DNA from: Anaerolineales bacterium
GTDB taxonomy: Bacteria > Chloroflexota > Anaerolineae > Anaerolineales > Villigracilaceae
Length of the DNA: 64,000 nucleotides
Direction: 5' to 3'
Assembly: GCA_030583885.1 (NCBI GenBank)
Contig: CP129480.1
Coordinates: 3,102,714 to 3,166,713, forward strand
Below the pieces are notes generated by a model that was not told the origin of the DNA, did not search any database, and worked only from the letters and a program-made list of their open reading frames with translations. The position numbers and the translations under genes are program-made. The first letter of the stretch is position 1. Each line of letters opens with the position of its first letter. This document shows positions 8,689 through 16,815 of this stretch, one piece after another.

Positions 8689-8724
8689 ACGAAACCTGCC
8701 TCCTGTTGCAAACAAAGTTGCCAA

Positions 8725-8793
8725 ATCTTATCGTGTTCAACAGGATAAAAAGAGCGCGGAATGGCGCAACTTATGACAGGCTGAATGACTTAT
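8725..8793 (-). promoter_or_regulatory. shared-palindrome promoter of the YtkA-polyferredoxin-HMA operon
   Basis: The operator ACAGGCTGAATGACTTAT is at 8776-8793. It is the weakest match in sequence. GCGCT on the minus strand is at 8757-8753 and the TAAGAT -10 box at 8730-8725, both at exactly the spacing seen elsewhere. The preserved geometry is the main reason for calling it. Confidence 0.6.
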
Positions 8794-8850
8794 GAAGAAC
8801 ATCACATCGCTTTTATGACAGACATTTTATTGATCGATAGTGGACGATAG

Positions 8851-8885
8851 AATCGAAAACCTCCTGATTAGGGAGGTTTTCGATT
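8851..8885 (-). terminator. terminator hairpin after the YHS gene
   Basis: Perfect 14-bp inverted repeat AATCGAAAACCTCC (8851-8864) and GGAGGTTTTCGATT (8872-8885) with a 7-base loop, placed 20 bp past the end of the minus-strand YHS gene. The T tract is poor, so strength is uncertain. Confidence 0.6.
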
Positions 8886-8904
8886 ATTAGTCAGTTAATT
8901 TCTT

Positions 8905-9117
8905 TTATTCATCTTCTTCAAGCGGATGTTCCACTTCGCCAGCCATAAATGCATCCGGGCTGGATAAAAACGCCTTCAGACACGCCATTGTACAAAAGTA
9001 AACTTTTTCACCCTTGTATTTAGCGTCTGGGAATTTTGAAACATCCTGGATCCCGCCTCCACACACTGTATTAAGTTCCGGCTGGGATGAGGAATTGGCT
9101 TGAGGCTGCATGATCAT
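8905..9117 (-). CDS. YHS-like metal-binding miniprotein
   Basis: This 70-residue protein has KVYFCTMACLKAF followed by a short acidic tail, the core of YHS/TRASH domains in which cysteines bind a metal such as copper. The usual DPVCGM strand is reduced to NTVCGGG. It is the last gene of the long operon starting at 13298. Its start overlaps the upstream stop as ATGA (9114-9117), so it is translationally coupled to it. At least three other YHS units occur in the island. Confidence 0.75.
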   Translation of the reverse strand: MIMQPQANSSSQPELNTVCGGGIQDVSKFPDAKYKGEKVYFCTMACLKAFLSSPDAFMAGEVEHPLEEDE

Positions 9118-9317
9118 TTTTCCTTCTTATGGCTATGCAATTCCTGCCTGATTCGGAATGCAGTGACAGTAATCGCTACGCCTGCCATCCCTGCCAGAAC
9201 CATTGCACTGGAAGCAGTACCAAAGAGACTTTTCATAAACACCGCGAATAATATCACGCCGATCACGAAGGCTGCGATATAGGAGATATTTGATAAATGG
9301 ATCCTTGATGCTTTCAT
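9114..9317 (-). CDS. small two-helix membrane protein
   Basis: The 67 residues contain two hydrophobic stretches (about 10-30 and 36-54) and a basic C terminus ending HSHKKEK. No family is recognised. It lies between the cupredoxin and YHS genes in the copper ATPase operon. It could anchor the YHS protein, which is inference from the coupling alone. Confidence 0.65.
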   Translation of the reverse strand: MKASRIHLSNISYIAAFVIGVILFAVFMKSLFGTASSAMVLAGMAGVAITVTAFRIRQELHSHKKEK

Positions 9318-9330
9318 TTGATCGCTCCTT

Positions 9331-9708
9331 TTATTCCACGATCAATTTGCCGCGCAGCATGCCCATCTGACATTGAAACCCATATTCGCCCGCCTTCTCG
9401 GGGGTGAATTCCAATGTCACGGGTTCGCCCTCGGGCAGCAAGGCGTTCTTATTAAAATCGGGAAACAGAACTTGTTCAGAGCAGGCAGAACTCTCCTGCC
9501 GTGTGAATATCAGCCGCACGGGTCGCCCCTTCTGCACAACGATCACATCAGGACTATAGCCGCCTTTCACAAGGATGGCAGCCTCTTGCATACCAGTCGC
9601 GTTGACCGCCAGGCGCGTCTGCGCCTTGGGTGCGAACCAGAAATACCAAGCGATCAAAACGGTAAACACGATCCCCATCAGGATCACAAATATTTGTAAC
9701 TCAGACAT
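9331..9708 (-). CDS. membrane-anchored cupredoxin
   Basis: This 125-residue protein has an N-terminal signal anchor (residues 4-26) and a cupredoxin domain outside. The pattern SACSEQVLFPDFNK at 74-87 and EYGFQCQMGMLRGK at 108-121 matches cupredoxin-1/EfeO-type domains, where the cysteine and methionine at the C-terminal loop (C113, M117) bind copper. The usual C-x-x-H of blue copper proteins is C-Q-M here, so the copper site may be unusual. The start at 9708 directly follows the methyltransferase stop; upstream in-frame codons lie inside that gene. It is encoded in the same operon as the second copper ATPase. Confidence 0.8.
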   Translation of the reverse strand: MSELQIFVILMGIVFTVLIAWYFWFAPKAQTRLAVNATGMQEAAILVKGGYSPDVIVVQKGRPVRLIFTRQESSACSEQVLFPDFNKNALLPEGEPVTLEFTPEKAGEYGFQCQMGMLRGKLIVE

Positions 9709-9709
9709 A

Positions 9710-10342
9710 TTAAACTCCTTTGACAGCCCGCCATGAAGACAGCGGACCGAATATGTTGACAAACTGCTGCGCTTCTTTGACTCCGCGGAAGCCTGCTTCC
9801 AGCATAAAGGGCGGGATCAACCCGTCGAAGTTGTCAGCGGTCTCCTCAAGATGACGCATATATTTCGCGATGAAGCGGGTGAACGCCGAATGCGGTGCGC
9901 CAAAATCGAGGACGTGCAGTTGACCTTGCGGCTTGAGAATACGGTATATCTCTTTGAACGCACGGCGCTTCTCAGCGGTGGAGAGGTGATGAATGACAAG
10001 GCTGGTAACCACCCTGTCAAAAGTAGAATCAGGATAAGGGAGGGAGGAAGCGAACCCTTCATCCCATTGGATATTCATGCCACGCGATTTTTGGCGGGCA
10101 ATATCCAGCACTTGCGAGTCGCCGTCCAGTCCTGTGATGACTGCATCTGGATGGGCGCGCTTGAGCATGAGTGTCAACGTGCCTGTCCCGCAACCAAGGT
10201 CAAGCACCTGCATGGCGGGTGCAATGCCCGCCTGCCGAATCAATCTTTGTTTGAAGGTCTCTTCGCGCATCATCCATTTGAGCAGGGGATCATATAATGG
10301 TGTCAGCCAGCGAAAACTGAGGGCGGGGATATAGTGGGACAT
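9710..10342 (-). CDS. class I SAM-dependent methyltransferase
   Basis: The 210-residue protein has the SAM-binding motif VLDLGCGTGTLTLML at about residue 47, followed by an acidic loop at GLDGD and a LHVLDFGAPHS segment. It belongs to the broad UbiE/arsenite-methyltransferase-like fold. No cysteine triad typical of arsenite methyltransferases is visible, so the substrate is unknown. Lying between a thioredoxin-like gene and a cupredoxin gene in a metal operon, it might act on a metal or metalloid or on a lipid. That cannot be decided from sequence. Confidence 0.8.
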   Translation of the reverse strand: MSHYIPALSFRWLTPLYDPLLKWMMREETFKQRLIRQAGIAPAMQVLDLGCGTGTLTLMLKRAHPDAVITGLDGDSQVLDIARQKSRGMNIQWDEGFASSLPYPDSTFDRVVTSLVIHHLSTAEKRRAFKEIYRILKPQGQLHVLDFGAPHSAFTRFIAKYMRHLEETADNFDGLIPPFMLEAGFRGVKEAQQFVNIFGPLSSWRAVKGV

Positions 10343-10343
10343 T

Positions 10344-10655
10344 TCACACCTGCTCGAAATTTCTGAGTTGCGCGCGTAGCATGGATACGGTTGGAAAGCC
10401 TTTTATTCCCTCTGGCGTTGGAAAGACGCGGCAACTTAATGAATATATTTCGCGTTCTTCATGCCATAAGTCTTCACTGTCTACTCGGAAGTGTGGAGAA
10501 CCAAGAAACTTCAAACGGGTCGCGTTGTCATCATCCACCACATTAACAATTTCAATGGAAGCCGAAAGGTTTTCCTCCTGTAATACGATTTGAAGATTTC
10601 TCAAACCAGTCTCCCAGGATGGACAACCGTCGAAATAAAGAAGTTGGATTTTCAT
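10344..10655 (-). CDS. thioredoxin-like small protein
   Basis: The 103 residues start MKIQLLYFDGCPSWE, like the short thioredoxin-fold proteins often found next to mercury and copper genes. The active-site pattern is C-P-S-W with a single first cysteine, and a later SCRVFPTPEGIKGFPT includes the cis-Pro region. A disulfide reductase role is therefore less likely than a thiol-binding or carrier role. It lies 6 bp after the copper ATPase gene and 1 bp before the methyltransferase. Confidence 0.7.
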   Translation of the reverse strand: MKIQLLYFDGCPSWETGLRNLQIVLQEENLSASIEIVNVVDDDNATRLKFLGSPHFRVDSEDLWHEEREIYSLSCRVFPTPEGIKGFPTVSMLRAQLRNFEQV

Positions 10656-10661
10656 ATCATC

Positions 10662-13298
10662 TCACTTTGCACTGAACTTCGGCTTGAACCCGCGCAGGCG
10701 GTTGGCATTGCCAACGACTGTCACAGAGGAGAACGCCATTGCCGCGCCTGCGATCAATGGACTAAGCAACAAGCCAAAGAAGGGAAAGAGCAATCCCATT
10801 GCAACAGGTACACCCAGCACATTATAGAAAAATGCACCGACCAGGTTCTGGTAAATATTGGTCATCGTGGCGCGGCTGACTTCAATCGCTGTGACCACTC
10901 CTTTGAGGCTGCCTTTGATGAGCGTGATATCCGACGCTTCAATGGCGACATCCGTACCCGTGCCGATGGCGAGACCGACATCCGCCTGTGCGAGCGCGGG
11001 AGCGTCGTTGATGCCGTCACCGACCATTGCAACCTTCTTGTTTTCGGCTTGCAACAGATTGACATTATTAGCTTTGTCTTCGGGCAATACTTCCGCCAGC
11101 ACGCGTGTGATGCCGACCTTGCGGGCGATTGCTTCGGCGGTGCGGCGGTTGTCGCCAGTGATCATCACCACTTCGATACCCATACCTTGCAAGGCTTTGA
11201 TGGCTTCGGCAGAATCTTCCTTGACCGTGTCTGCCACCGCAATGATGCCAGCCGCTTTGCCATCAAGCGCAATAAACATTGGCGTCTTGCCATCGTCGGC
11301 TATTGATTTTGATTTTTCTTCCAAAGAACCAAGCGCGATTTTCTCGCGGTTCATCAGTTTGAGATTGCCGATCAATATGTTGCGCCCAGCGACTTTCGCT
11401 GAAACGCCATGACCAGGAATGGCATCGAAATCCTTCACTTCCACCAATTCCAATATACGTGCCTGTGCGCCTTCGACAATCGCCTGCGCCAACGGATGTT
11501 CGCTGACCTTTTCCACAGAAGCGGATAATTTCAACAACTCATCATCATTTACGATTAATGGGTCACTGATTACAACGTCAGTCAATTCTGGCTTGCCCTT
11601 CGTAATGGTACCGGTCTTATCCAGCACCACAGTTTGAATGGCACGGGCAGTCTGCAGGGCTTCACCCGAGCGAATGAGAATTCCATTCTCTGCGCCTTTG
11701 CCGATACCGACCATCAGACTCATGGGCGTGGCAAGTCCCAATGCACAGGGACAGGCGATGATTAACACAGTAACACTTGTCACCAGCGCGTATACCAATT
11801 GCGGCTGTGGTCCGATCACGAACCAGATAACGAAAGTCCACACGGCTAATATCATGACAATGGGAACAAAATATCCTGAAACCGTATCTGCGAGCCGGGC
11901 AATTGGCGCCTTCGAATTTTGTGCATCTTGCACCATTTTTACAATTTGTGCCAACGCAGTGTCCTTGCCGACTTTCGTGGCGCGAAACTGGAATGCGCCT
12001 GTTTTGTTCAAAGTCGCGCCAATGACCTCATCACCCTGTTTCTTTGAAACAGGCAATGACTCACCAGTTAGCATGGACTCGTCCACCGCCGAACTGCCCG
12101 CTACAATAACACCATCCACGGGCACTTTCTCGCCAGGACGCACCTGAATCACGTCACCGACCAATACTTCTTCAACAGGCAGATCCATTTCTTTGCCCTC
12201 GCGAATCACGCGTGCGGTCTTGGCTTGCAAACCCAACAACTTTTTAATTGCCGAGCTGGACTGTCCCTTGGCGCGCAGTTCAAGTGCCTGCCCCAACACA
12301 ACCAATGCAATCACAACTGCAACGACATCATAAAATGGTTCGGATGTGCCTTCGGGGAAAACGGAAGGAAATGCGACTGCAAACGTTGAATACAACCATG
12401 CCGCGCCTGTGCCTAAGGCAATCAGCGTGTTCATGTTTGCAGAACGATGTTTGAACGCTGCCCATGCACCTGTGAAAAAGTCATAACCTGAGTAGAACAA
12501 TACAGGTAGAGTGGCAATGGCGGAAAGAATCCAAGACCAGCGGATGGTTTCCATTGACAGATCCCGGATGCCGGGAACATACTGCGGATATGCGAATAAC
12601 AATACCGGTACTGAAACAACCGCTGCAAACCAGAGCATTTTCATCAGGCGGCTGTATTCGCGCGCATGAGCCTCTTCCTGTTTATCCACAGGCGCATCGC
12701 TCAACGCGGCGCGTGGCTTGTAGCCCCAGTTTTCAATCGCCGCATTCAATTGCGCGAGTGTTGTATTTTGCGGCAGATAATCCACCATCGCTTCCTGCGT
12801 GGCGATATTGACGGTTGCATTCAAAACGCCCTGGGTGGATTTCAATTCGTCTTCAATGAATTTCACGCACGAGCCGCAGCGCAGGTTCTCGATTCCAATC
12901 CTGATATTCGACCCGCCAGGTTGAAATCCAGCCAAGCGGATCACTGCCGCCATTTGCGGAATATTTACCTTTTTGGAATCATATTCCACTTGCAGGACAC
13001 CCGCACCTGCATTTGTGGTTACTTGATGTACGCCTTCCAGGGCGCGCAAACCAAATTCCAGGGTGGTGACAGGTTTATAAAACGGCAGATCGGCAACGGG
13101 TAGTTCGACGCGGGTGAGGGTCTGCTCAGGATTGAAGCCCGTTGTTGCCGAAGTCATCACATAGTGGTGTGGGTCTGCGTCAAACTGATCTACGCAGGAT
13201 TGTGAGCAAAAATAAAACGTTTGCCCCATGTGTTCGCGATTGGCGAAGGCATCTTGGGGTTCGATTTCCATTCCACATACAGGGTCACGGACAGTCAT
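10662..13298 (-). CDS. copper P1B-type ATPase with N-terminal YHS domain and one degenerate HMA domain
   Basis: This 878-residue transporter starts with a YHS domain ([10 protein letters not shown] at 5-14, YFCSQSC at 29-35). A ferredoxin-like domain at about 64-128 has lost its CxxC, and a second HMA has CGSC at 141-144. The ATPase core follows: TGES, ACPC in the membrane, [13 protein letters not shown] and [10 protein letters not shown]. The architecture differs from the ATPase at 471-3092, so the two probably have different partners or directions. It heads a six-gene operon with thioredoxin-like, methyltransferase, cupredoxin, membrane and YHS proteins. That set resembles export of copper to periplasmic cuproproteins (the CtpA/FixI type), which is inference. 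Confidence 0.95.
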   Translation of the reverse strand: MTVRDPVCGMEIEPQDAFANREHMGQTFYFCSQSCVDQFDADPHHYVMTSATTGFNPEQTLTRVELPVADLPFYKPVTTLEFGLRALEGVHQVTTNAGAGVLQVEYDSKKVNIPQMAAVIRLAGFQPGGSNIRIGIENLRCGSCVKFIEDELKSTQGVLNATVNIATQEAMVDYLPQNTTLAQLNAAIENWGYKPRAALSDAPVDKQEEAHAREYSRLMKMLWFAAVVSVPVLLFAYPQYVPGIRDLSMETIRWSWILSAIATLPVLFYSGYDFFTGAWAAFKHRSANMNTLIALGTGAAWLYSTFAVAFPSVFPEGTSEPFYDVVAVVIALVVLGQALELRAKGQSSSAIKKLLGLQAKTARVIREGKEMDLPVEEVLVGDVIQVRPGEKVPVDGVIVAGSSAVDESMLTGESLPVSKKQGDEVIGATLNKTGAFQFRATKVGKDTALAQIVKMVQDAQNSKAPIARLADTVSGYFVPIVMILAVWTFVIWFVIGPQPQLVYALVTSVTVLIIACPCALGLATPMSLMVGIGKGAENGILIRSGEALQTARAIQTVVLDKTGTITKGKPELTDVVISDPLIVNDDELLKLSASVEKVSEHPLAQAIVEGAQARILELVEVKDFDAIPGHGVSAKVAGRNILIGNLKLMNREKIALGSLEEKSKSIADDGKTPMFIALDGKAAGIIAVADTVKEDSAEAIKALQGMGIEVVMITGDNRRTAEAIARKVGITRVLAEVLPEDKANNVNLLQAENKKVAMVGDGINDAPALAQADVGLAIGTGTDVAIEASDITLIKGSLKGVVTAIEVSRATMTNIYQNLVGAFFYNVLGVPVAMGLLFPFFGLLLSPLIAGAAMAFSSVTVVGNANRLRGFKPKFSAK

Positions 13299-13326
13299 GG
13301 TTACCTACCTTTTTTAAGATGCTAAT

Positions 13327-13395
13327 AGTGTATATCCATTGGGCGACCGAAGGTAGCGGTTTTCAGCCTAGTTCCATATAAGCAAAATAGCCTAT
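13327..13395 (-). promoter_or_regulatory. shared-palindrome promoter of the second copper ATPase operon
   Basis: The operator ATAAGCAAAATAGCCTAT is at 13378-13395. The proximal element on the minus strand is CCGCT at 13359-13355 and the -10 box TACACT at 13332-13327, with the standard spacing. The operator is flipped relative to the other sites (ATAAGC nearest the gene), which fits a symmetric dimeric regulator. The leader to the ATG at 13298 is about 22 bases. Confidence 0.7.
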
Positions 13396-13430
13396 CTTTT
13401 GACAGGCTAATTTGGGAACGTAGGGTGACT

Positions 13431-13793
13431 TTATTTCAAGGCATTGCCACAGTAAGGACAGTTTTGCCAATCGTTTTGAACACCCTTTCCACAATTGGGG
13501 CAGGAATTCTGAGTCGCGAGCTGGGGTGGATTGCCAGTCTGCTGAACCAGTGCGACAACGCCAAACACAATAAGCGCAACGATGCCGATGGGGATGATCC
13601 ACATAAAAATCATACGAAGACCCATGCCAAACCAACCAAAGGGAGAAGTGCCCCAGTTCCCCATCATGCCATGTCCGCCATAGCCACCCATCATTCCGTA
13701 GCCACGGTTGCCCAACATCATCCCGCCTCCGAAGAAAAACAGGACGGCAAGAACCGCCACAATACCAACGATCCACCAGTCAACTTTTTTCAT
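13431..13793 (-). CDS. membrane protein with Gly/Met-rich loop and C-terminal zinc ribbon
   Basis: This 120-residue protein has two hydrophobic segments (about 6-26 and 58-82) separated by a glycine- and methionine-rich loop (GYGMMGGYGGHGMMG). A C-terminal zinc ribbon follows (CPNCGKGVQNDWQNCPYCG). The ribbon is nearly the same as that of the next gene at 13795-13980, so the two are tandem relatives. The Met-rich loop would lie outside the cell or in the membrane and may bind copper. No enzymatic motif is seen. Confidence 0.75.
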   Translation of the reverse strand: MKKVDWWIVGIVAVLAVLFFFGGGMMLGNRGYGMMGGYGGHGMMGNWGTSPFGWFGMGLRMIFMWIIPIGIVALIVFGVVALVQQTGNPPQLATQNSCPNCGKGVQNDWQNCPYCGNALK

Positions 13794-13794
13794 T

Positions 13795-13980
13795 TCAACT
13801 TCCCTTCCATAAGGTCTGTCCGCAGTGCAGGCAGTTTTTCCAATCGTTTTGCACTGCCTGATTGCAGTGTGGACAGGTGTAATTTGAAGAAGGTTGGAAT
13901 GCCCAGGCGAGGTTATTGCCCGACAAACTATAAACCACCAGTCCTATCAATAATAGAGGAATGATCCACATGAGAAACAT
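13795..13980 (-). CDS. short one-helix zinc-ribbon protein
   Basis: A 61-residue protein with one membrane helix (MFLMWIIPLLLIGLVVY) and a zinc ribbon CPHCNQAVQNDWKNCLHCG. The ribbon matches that of the neighbouring 120-residue protein. Only 1 bp separates the two genes. The start at 13980 is chosen because the residues upstream look random. The second knuckle reads CLHC rather than CPYC. Confidence 0.65.
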   Translation of the reverse strand: MFLMWIIPLLLIGLVVYSLSGNNLAWAFQPSSNYTCPHCNQAVQNDWKNCLHCGQTLWKGS

Positions 13981-14080
13981 TACGTACTCCTTTCGAGGAT
14001 TTAAGAATATCAGGCGCGAGTAAAGAATGTATAAAGCCATGACAAAGAGTGATTGAAGATTTTGTTTCGGAAAAATGTCT

Positions 14081-14109
14081 AAAAAAATAACCTGCCCGTT
14101 GGGCAGGTT
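14081..14109 (-). terminator. rho-independent terminator after the YHS gene
   Basis: A 9-bp perfect stem, AACCTGCCC (14089-14097) and GGGCAGGTT (14101-14109), with a 3-base loop. On the minus strand it is followed by ATTTTTTT (14088-14081). It terminates the YHS gene transcript ending at 14132. Confidence 0.85.
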
Positions 14110-14131
14110 ACCTGAGGAGGAGGTGATGGAA

Positions 14132-14311
14132 TTAATGATGATGCGTGTGTTCCTCGGTTTTGCCGAGATATTTCTCAGGATCGGCATCAAACGCCTTCTT
14201 GCAACCAAGCGAGCAGAAATAATATGTCTGCCCTTTGTATTCGGACGTGCCGGCGGCGGTGGCGGGATCGATATCCATGTGGCATACTGGATCATGTACT
14301 GTGGTTGTCAT
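14132..14311 (-). CDS. YHS-domain metal-binding miniprotein with His tail
   Basis: This 59-residue protein is almost only a YHS domain: VHDPVCHMDIDP at 5-16 and TYYFCSLGCKKAF at 28-40, ending in THHH. The cysteine set matches small copper-binding YHS proteins. The start at 14311 is preferred; the 16 upstream in-frame residues lie across the probable -10. It is transcribed alone between a terminator and its own operator. Confidence 0.85.
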   Translation of the reverse strand: MTTTVHDPVCHMDIDPATAAGTSEYKGQTYYFCSLGCKKAFDADPEKYLGKTEEHTHHH

Positions 14312-14330
14312 AACTTGTCTCCTTTTGGTA

Positions 14331-14405
14331 ACTATAGTTGTCCCTTTAATGGACTGCATTGTTGAGAGTTATATTACCCGCTGTGGTATAGGCAATTTGG
14401 CTTAT
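14331..14405 (-). promoter_or_regulatory. shared-palindrome operator of the YHS gene, with shifted -10
   Basis: The operator ATAGGCAATTTGGCTTAT is at 14388-14405, and a near-match ACTCT sits at the usual GCKCT position (14369-14365). The hexamer at the usual -10 position is GACAAC; the nearest good box, TATAGT, is 6 bp further down at 14336-14331. The site may therefore act at a different spacing or be weak. Confidence 0.5.
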
Positions 14406-14431
14406 TACTCAGCGGCTGGTGTCCATCCATT

Positions 14432-15004
14432 CTATTCGGTGAGCAGAGGGTCGATCAGGGCTATAATCTCATCCGCATTTAGGAATGGACCAATTTTGAC
14501 ATAATTAAGGATGCCGTTGGTATCAATGATGTAAGTCTCAGGCACACCCTTGATTCGGAACATTTGTGAGATAACCGTGCCCACATCCGGCCCATTGGGG
14601 TAGGTATTGTTGAATTTTTTTAGAAAGGCGCGGGCGGGGGGTTCAGTGTCCAAATAATCTATTCCAAGGAAGACCACCTTGCCGCTGGATCGATAATATT
14701 CCCAAGCTTGCTCCAATGCAGGAGCTTCCTGCTCGCATGGCTTGCACCAGGAAGCCCAAAAATTAATAAATACCACCTTGCCGCGAAAATCTGAAATTTC
14801 TATCTCGGATTGACCATTGTATTCATAACCGCTAAACAATGTCAGGCTAAAATCAGGAACTTTATCCCCGGGTTGAATGGTTCCCTGCCGCGCACGCATC
14901 AAACCAAACCCTGTTAGAAATAACAACCCAAATAGTGGTGCCCAAATAAGGATTTGTGTCCATATTGACACCCTCTGGCGTGGAGTTGATTTGATCTCTG
15001 CCAT
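14432..15004 (-). CDS. TlpA/ResA-like membrane-anchored thiol-disulfide oxidoreductase
   Basis: This 190-residue protein has an N-terminal membrane anchor (about 16-36) and a thioredoxin fold facing outside. The active site is WCKPC with cysteines at 87 and 90, and KGVPETYIID carries the cis-proline. Proteins of this kind (ResA, CcmG, TlpA) reduce disulfides in apocytochromes or copper-binding sites such as the CuA centre. The CcdA-like electron donor is encoded 2.6 kb away. It has its own copy of the shared promoter. Confidence 0.9.
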   Translation of the reverse strand: MAEIKSTPRQRVSIWTQILIWAPLFGLLFLTGFGLMRARQGTIQPGDKVPDFSLTLFSGYEYNGQSEIEISDFRGKVVFINFWASWCKPCEQEAPALEQAWEYYRSSGKVVFLGIDYLDTEPPARAFLKKFNNTYPNGPDVGTVISQMFRIKGVPETYIIDTNGILNYVKIGPFLNADEIIALIDPLLTE

Positions 15005-15074
15005 TCGATCCTCGAAATACTACTGCACTCAAAATCTATACACATCGAATTGAATTAAGCAAGCTATGACAGCC

Positions 15075-15143
15075 AGTATAGATAATAAATTTCTGAACGT
15101 ATAGAGCCAAAGCCCCTTTCGCTACATAGGCATTTTTGCTTAT
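15075..15143 (-). promoter_or_regulatory. shared-palindrome promoter of the TlpA-like gene
   Basis: The operator ATAGGCATTTTTGCTTAT is at 15126-15143, GCTCT on the minus strand is at 15107-15103, and the TATACT -10 box is at 15080-15075, all at the standard spacing. The region is also similar to the csoR-copA promoter outside these boxes. Confidence 0.7.
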
Positions 15144-15211
15144 TGCCCAAAAGCCCATCCTTTTGATTTGATGGACTTTTGAACTTTCATGATCGCCTGT
15201 TCGTTATGGAA

Positions 15212-16174
15212 TTAATTTGCACAACTTCCGCCCTGGCTGGGCGCCTGCGGCAGGAGTCCGCTCGTTTGCAGGTTTTGATGGACGGCAGCGAAACCCGACC
15301 CCGAAGAGAATTGCGCACCCGTGACCAGCCACCCGTCGGCGTCTTTGAAATCCAGATTTTGATTTGATTGAAGATACATGGCGATCTCGAGATTTTGCTG
15401 GGGAAACCAGTATGCGTTGACATATTTGGCAGCTTCGAACATCTCATCCACACTGGCGCCCTGCGAAGCCATCAACTCCAACATGCCAAGCATGGCCATG
15501 CCATGATTACAGTCCGGAAAAAGCGTGGGATTGTTGCAGCATGGACGATATATCGCTGCAGCCACCTTCTCCAATCGCGTTTGTTGTTCAGGCGTAAGTG
15601 GAATCATATCCAGGCTGGCATAAACGTCGGTGACGGGTCGAGTAGCCAGCGTCCAGCCGCCAGTGGAGGCGAAGCGTTCTATCTGCCCTTCGCTGTATTG
15701 GACGATTGGTCCATCAGTGAGAATTGAATTCTCGTTAGCCAACCCGACAGCCCAAAAGAAATTAAGCAGGAAATGGGCATTCTCAGCAGTGATCACAATT
15801 TGCTCATCACTGCCCTTCTTTAGAATATCGATCTGGCTATCGCTGAGCGTATCACCGCTTGCGGCCATGACCTGTGCAAAAGCATCGGTATCAATGACCC
15901 CCGCCTCTACCAATTGCGGACCCAACTGCTCGTAGGAAATGGGAAGAGTGTACCCATCCACAGGATTAACCTGCTCGTAAAGTTTGGTCATTAATTTTTG
16001 CTGTTTCAACTCAGCCCTCTCATCCTGCCCCCATTTTAGGTAACCTCCCCCATAGCCGAGAAGGAAAGTAATGATCAGGACGATAACGAGCCATGCAATT
16101 TGCTTGATGCGTGAGTTCGTTGAAAATGATCCTTCGGTGGATTTTCCGGTTGTTTCAAAGTCTTGTTTTGTCAT
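15212..16174 (-). CDS. membrane-anchored protein with PCC...DCNHG motif
   Basis: This is a 320-residue protein with one N-terminal helix (about 27-46) and a long helical exterior domain. The most striking segment is PCCNNPTLFPDCNHG, two adjacent cysteines, a third cysteine and a histidine in 15 residues, which looks like a metal or heme/thiol site. The C terminus ends GGSCAN with one more cysteine. I do not recognise a named family. It is downstream of the CcdA, DsbA-like and rhodanese genes on the same strand and is probably transcribed with them, which suggests an envelope redox or metal role. Confidence 0.75.
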   Translation of the reverse strand: MTKQDFETTGKSTEGSFSTNSRIKQIAWLVIVLIITFLLGYGGGYLKWGQDERAELKQQKLMTKLYEQVNPVDGYTLPISYEQLGPQLVEAGVIDTDAFAQVMAASGDTLSDSQIDILKKGSDEQIVITAENAHFLLNFFWAVGLANENSILTDGPIVQYSEGQIERFASTGGWTLATRPVTDVYASLDMIPLTPEQQTRLEKVAAAIYRPCCNNPTLFPDCNHGMAMLGMLELMASQGASVDEMFEAAKYVNAYWFPQQNLEIAMYLQSNQNLDFKDADGWLVTGAQFSSGSGFAAVHQNLQTSGLLPQAPSQGGSCAN

Positions 16175-16194
16175 GTTTTTCCTCTGCCTTGCAT

Positions 16195-16367
16195 TTATTC
16201 GAGCTTTATTTCTTCGCTCTTCGTATATTTCTCAGGCTCGCGCTCGAGCATTGGCTTGCAAGTCTGGGAACAGAAATAATACATCCACCCTTTGTTCTGA
16301 AAACTGGCTAGGATATGTTGCGGATTGACCGCCATGCCGAATACCGGGGTTTTTGATCGTCTTTCAT
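16195..16367 (-). pseudogene. frameshifted YHS-domain gene
   Basis: The minus strand from the ATG at 16367 starts MKDDQK but then runs into a stop. Shifting the frame by one at a run of five A's (near 16350) gives TPVFGMAVNP and then WMYYFCSQTCKPML and EREPEKY, a clear YHS domain ending at 16195. The DPVCGM cysteine is replaced by Phe. Either the gene has decayed or a base is missing in the homopolymer. A 46-residue protein could still start at the internal ATG at 16335. The neighbours on either side are intact. Confidence 0.65.
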
Positions 16368-16375
16368 CCTTCTTA

Positions 16376-16795
16376 TTATTTTTCCAATTCGTATCCGGCT
16401 AATTCCCAATCTGCCATGCCACCTGCCAGATTCCAAATGTTCGTATACCCCTGCTTTACCAATGCCTCCGCGGCAATGGCGCTCATACGTCCGCTGCGGC
16501 AGTACAGAACAATCTTTGCGTTTTTATCGACAGGCAATAGTGCAAGATTGAGGGGATCGGTAATTTGGTCGTAAGCAATGGATAGATCTGTTCCAGTAAT
16601 TTTTCCTTCAAGGGGAATGTGAACGTTGATGAACATGAAATCTTTGTGCCTCAGCATCGTGTTCAATTCATCTGCATTCACGTTGGTATAGGCGCCATCA
16701 TCAACGGGAACTTTATTGCCTGCAATTTCGGCAGGCTTACCCTGGCAAGCCCCGAGCAAAACCAGAAGAATAGATAACAAAAATATTTGCTTCAC
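16376..16795 (-). CDS. rhodanese-domain lipoprotein
   Basis: The 139-residue protein has a lipoprotein signal with lipobox LLGAC (C17) and one rhodanese domain. The active-site loop is CRSGRMS with the cysteine at 99. Rhodaneses carry a persulfide on this cysteine and pass sulfane sulfur to thiols. As a lipoprotein it would act on the outer face of the membrane, next to DsbA-like and CcdA-like proteins. A sulfur-transfer role would fit a persulfide-type CsoR in the same island, which is inference. Confidence 0.9.
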   Translation of the reverse strand: MKQIFLLSILLVLLGACQGKPAEIAGNKVPVDDGAYTNVNADELNTMLRHKDFMFINVHIPLEGKITGTDLSIAYDQITDPLNLALLPVDKNAKIVLYCRSGRMSAIAAEALVKQGYTNIWNLAGGMADWELAGYELEK

Positions 16796-16815
16796 TAAAA
16801 ACTCCTTTTCGTAAA

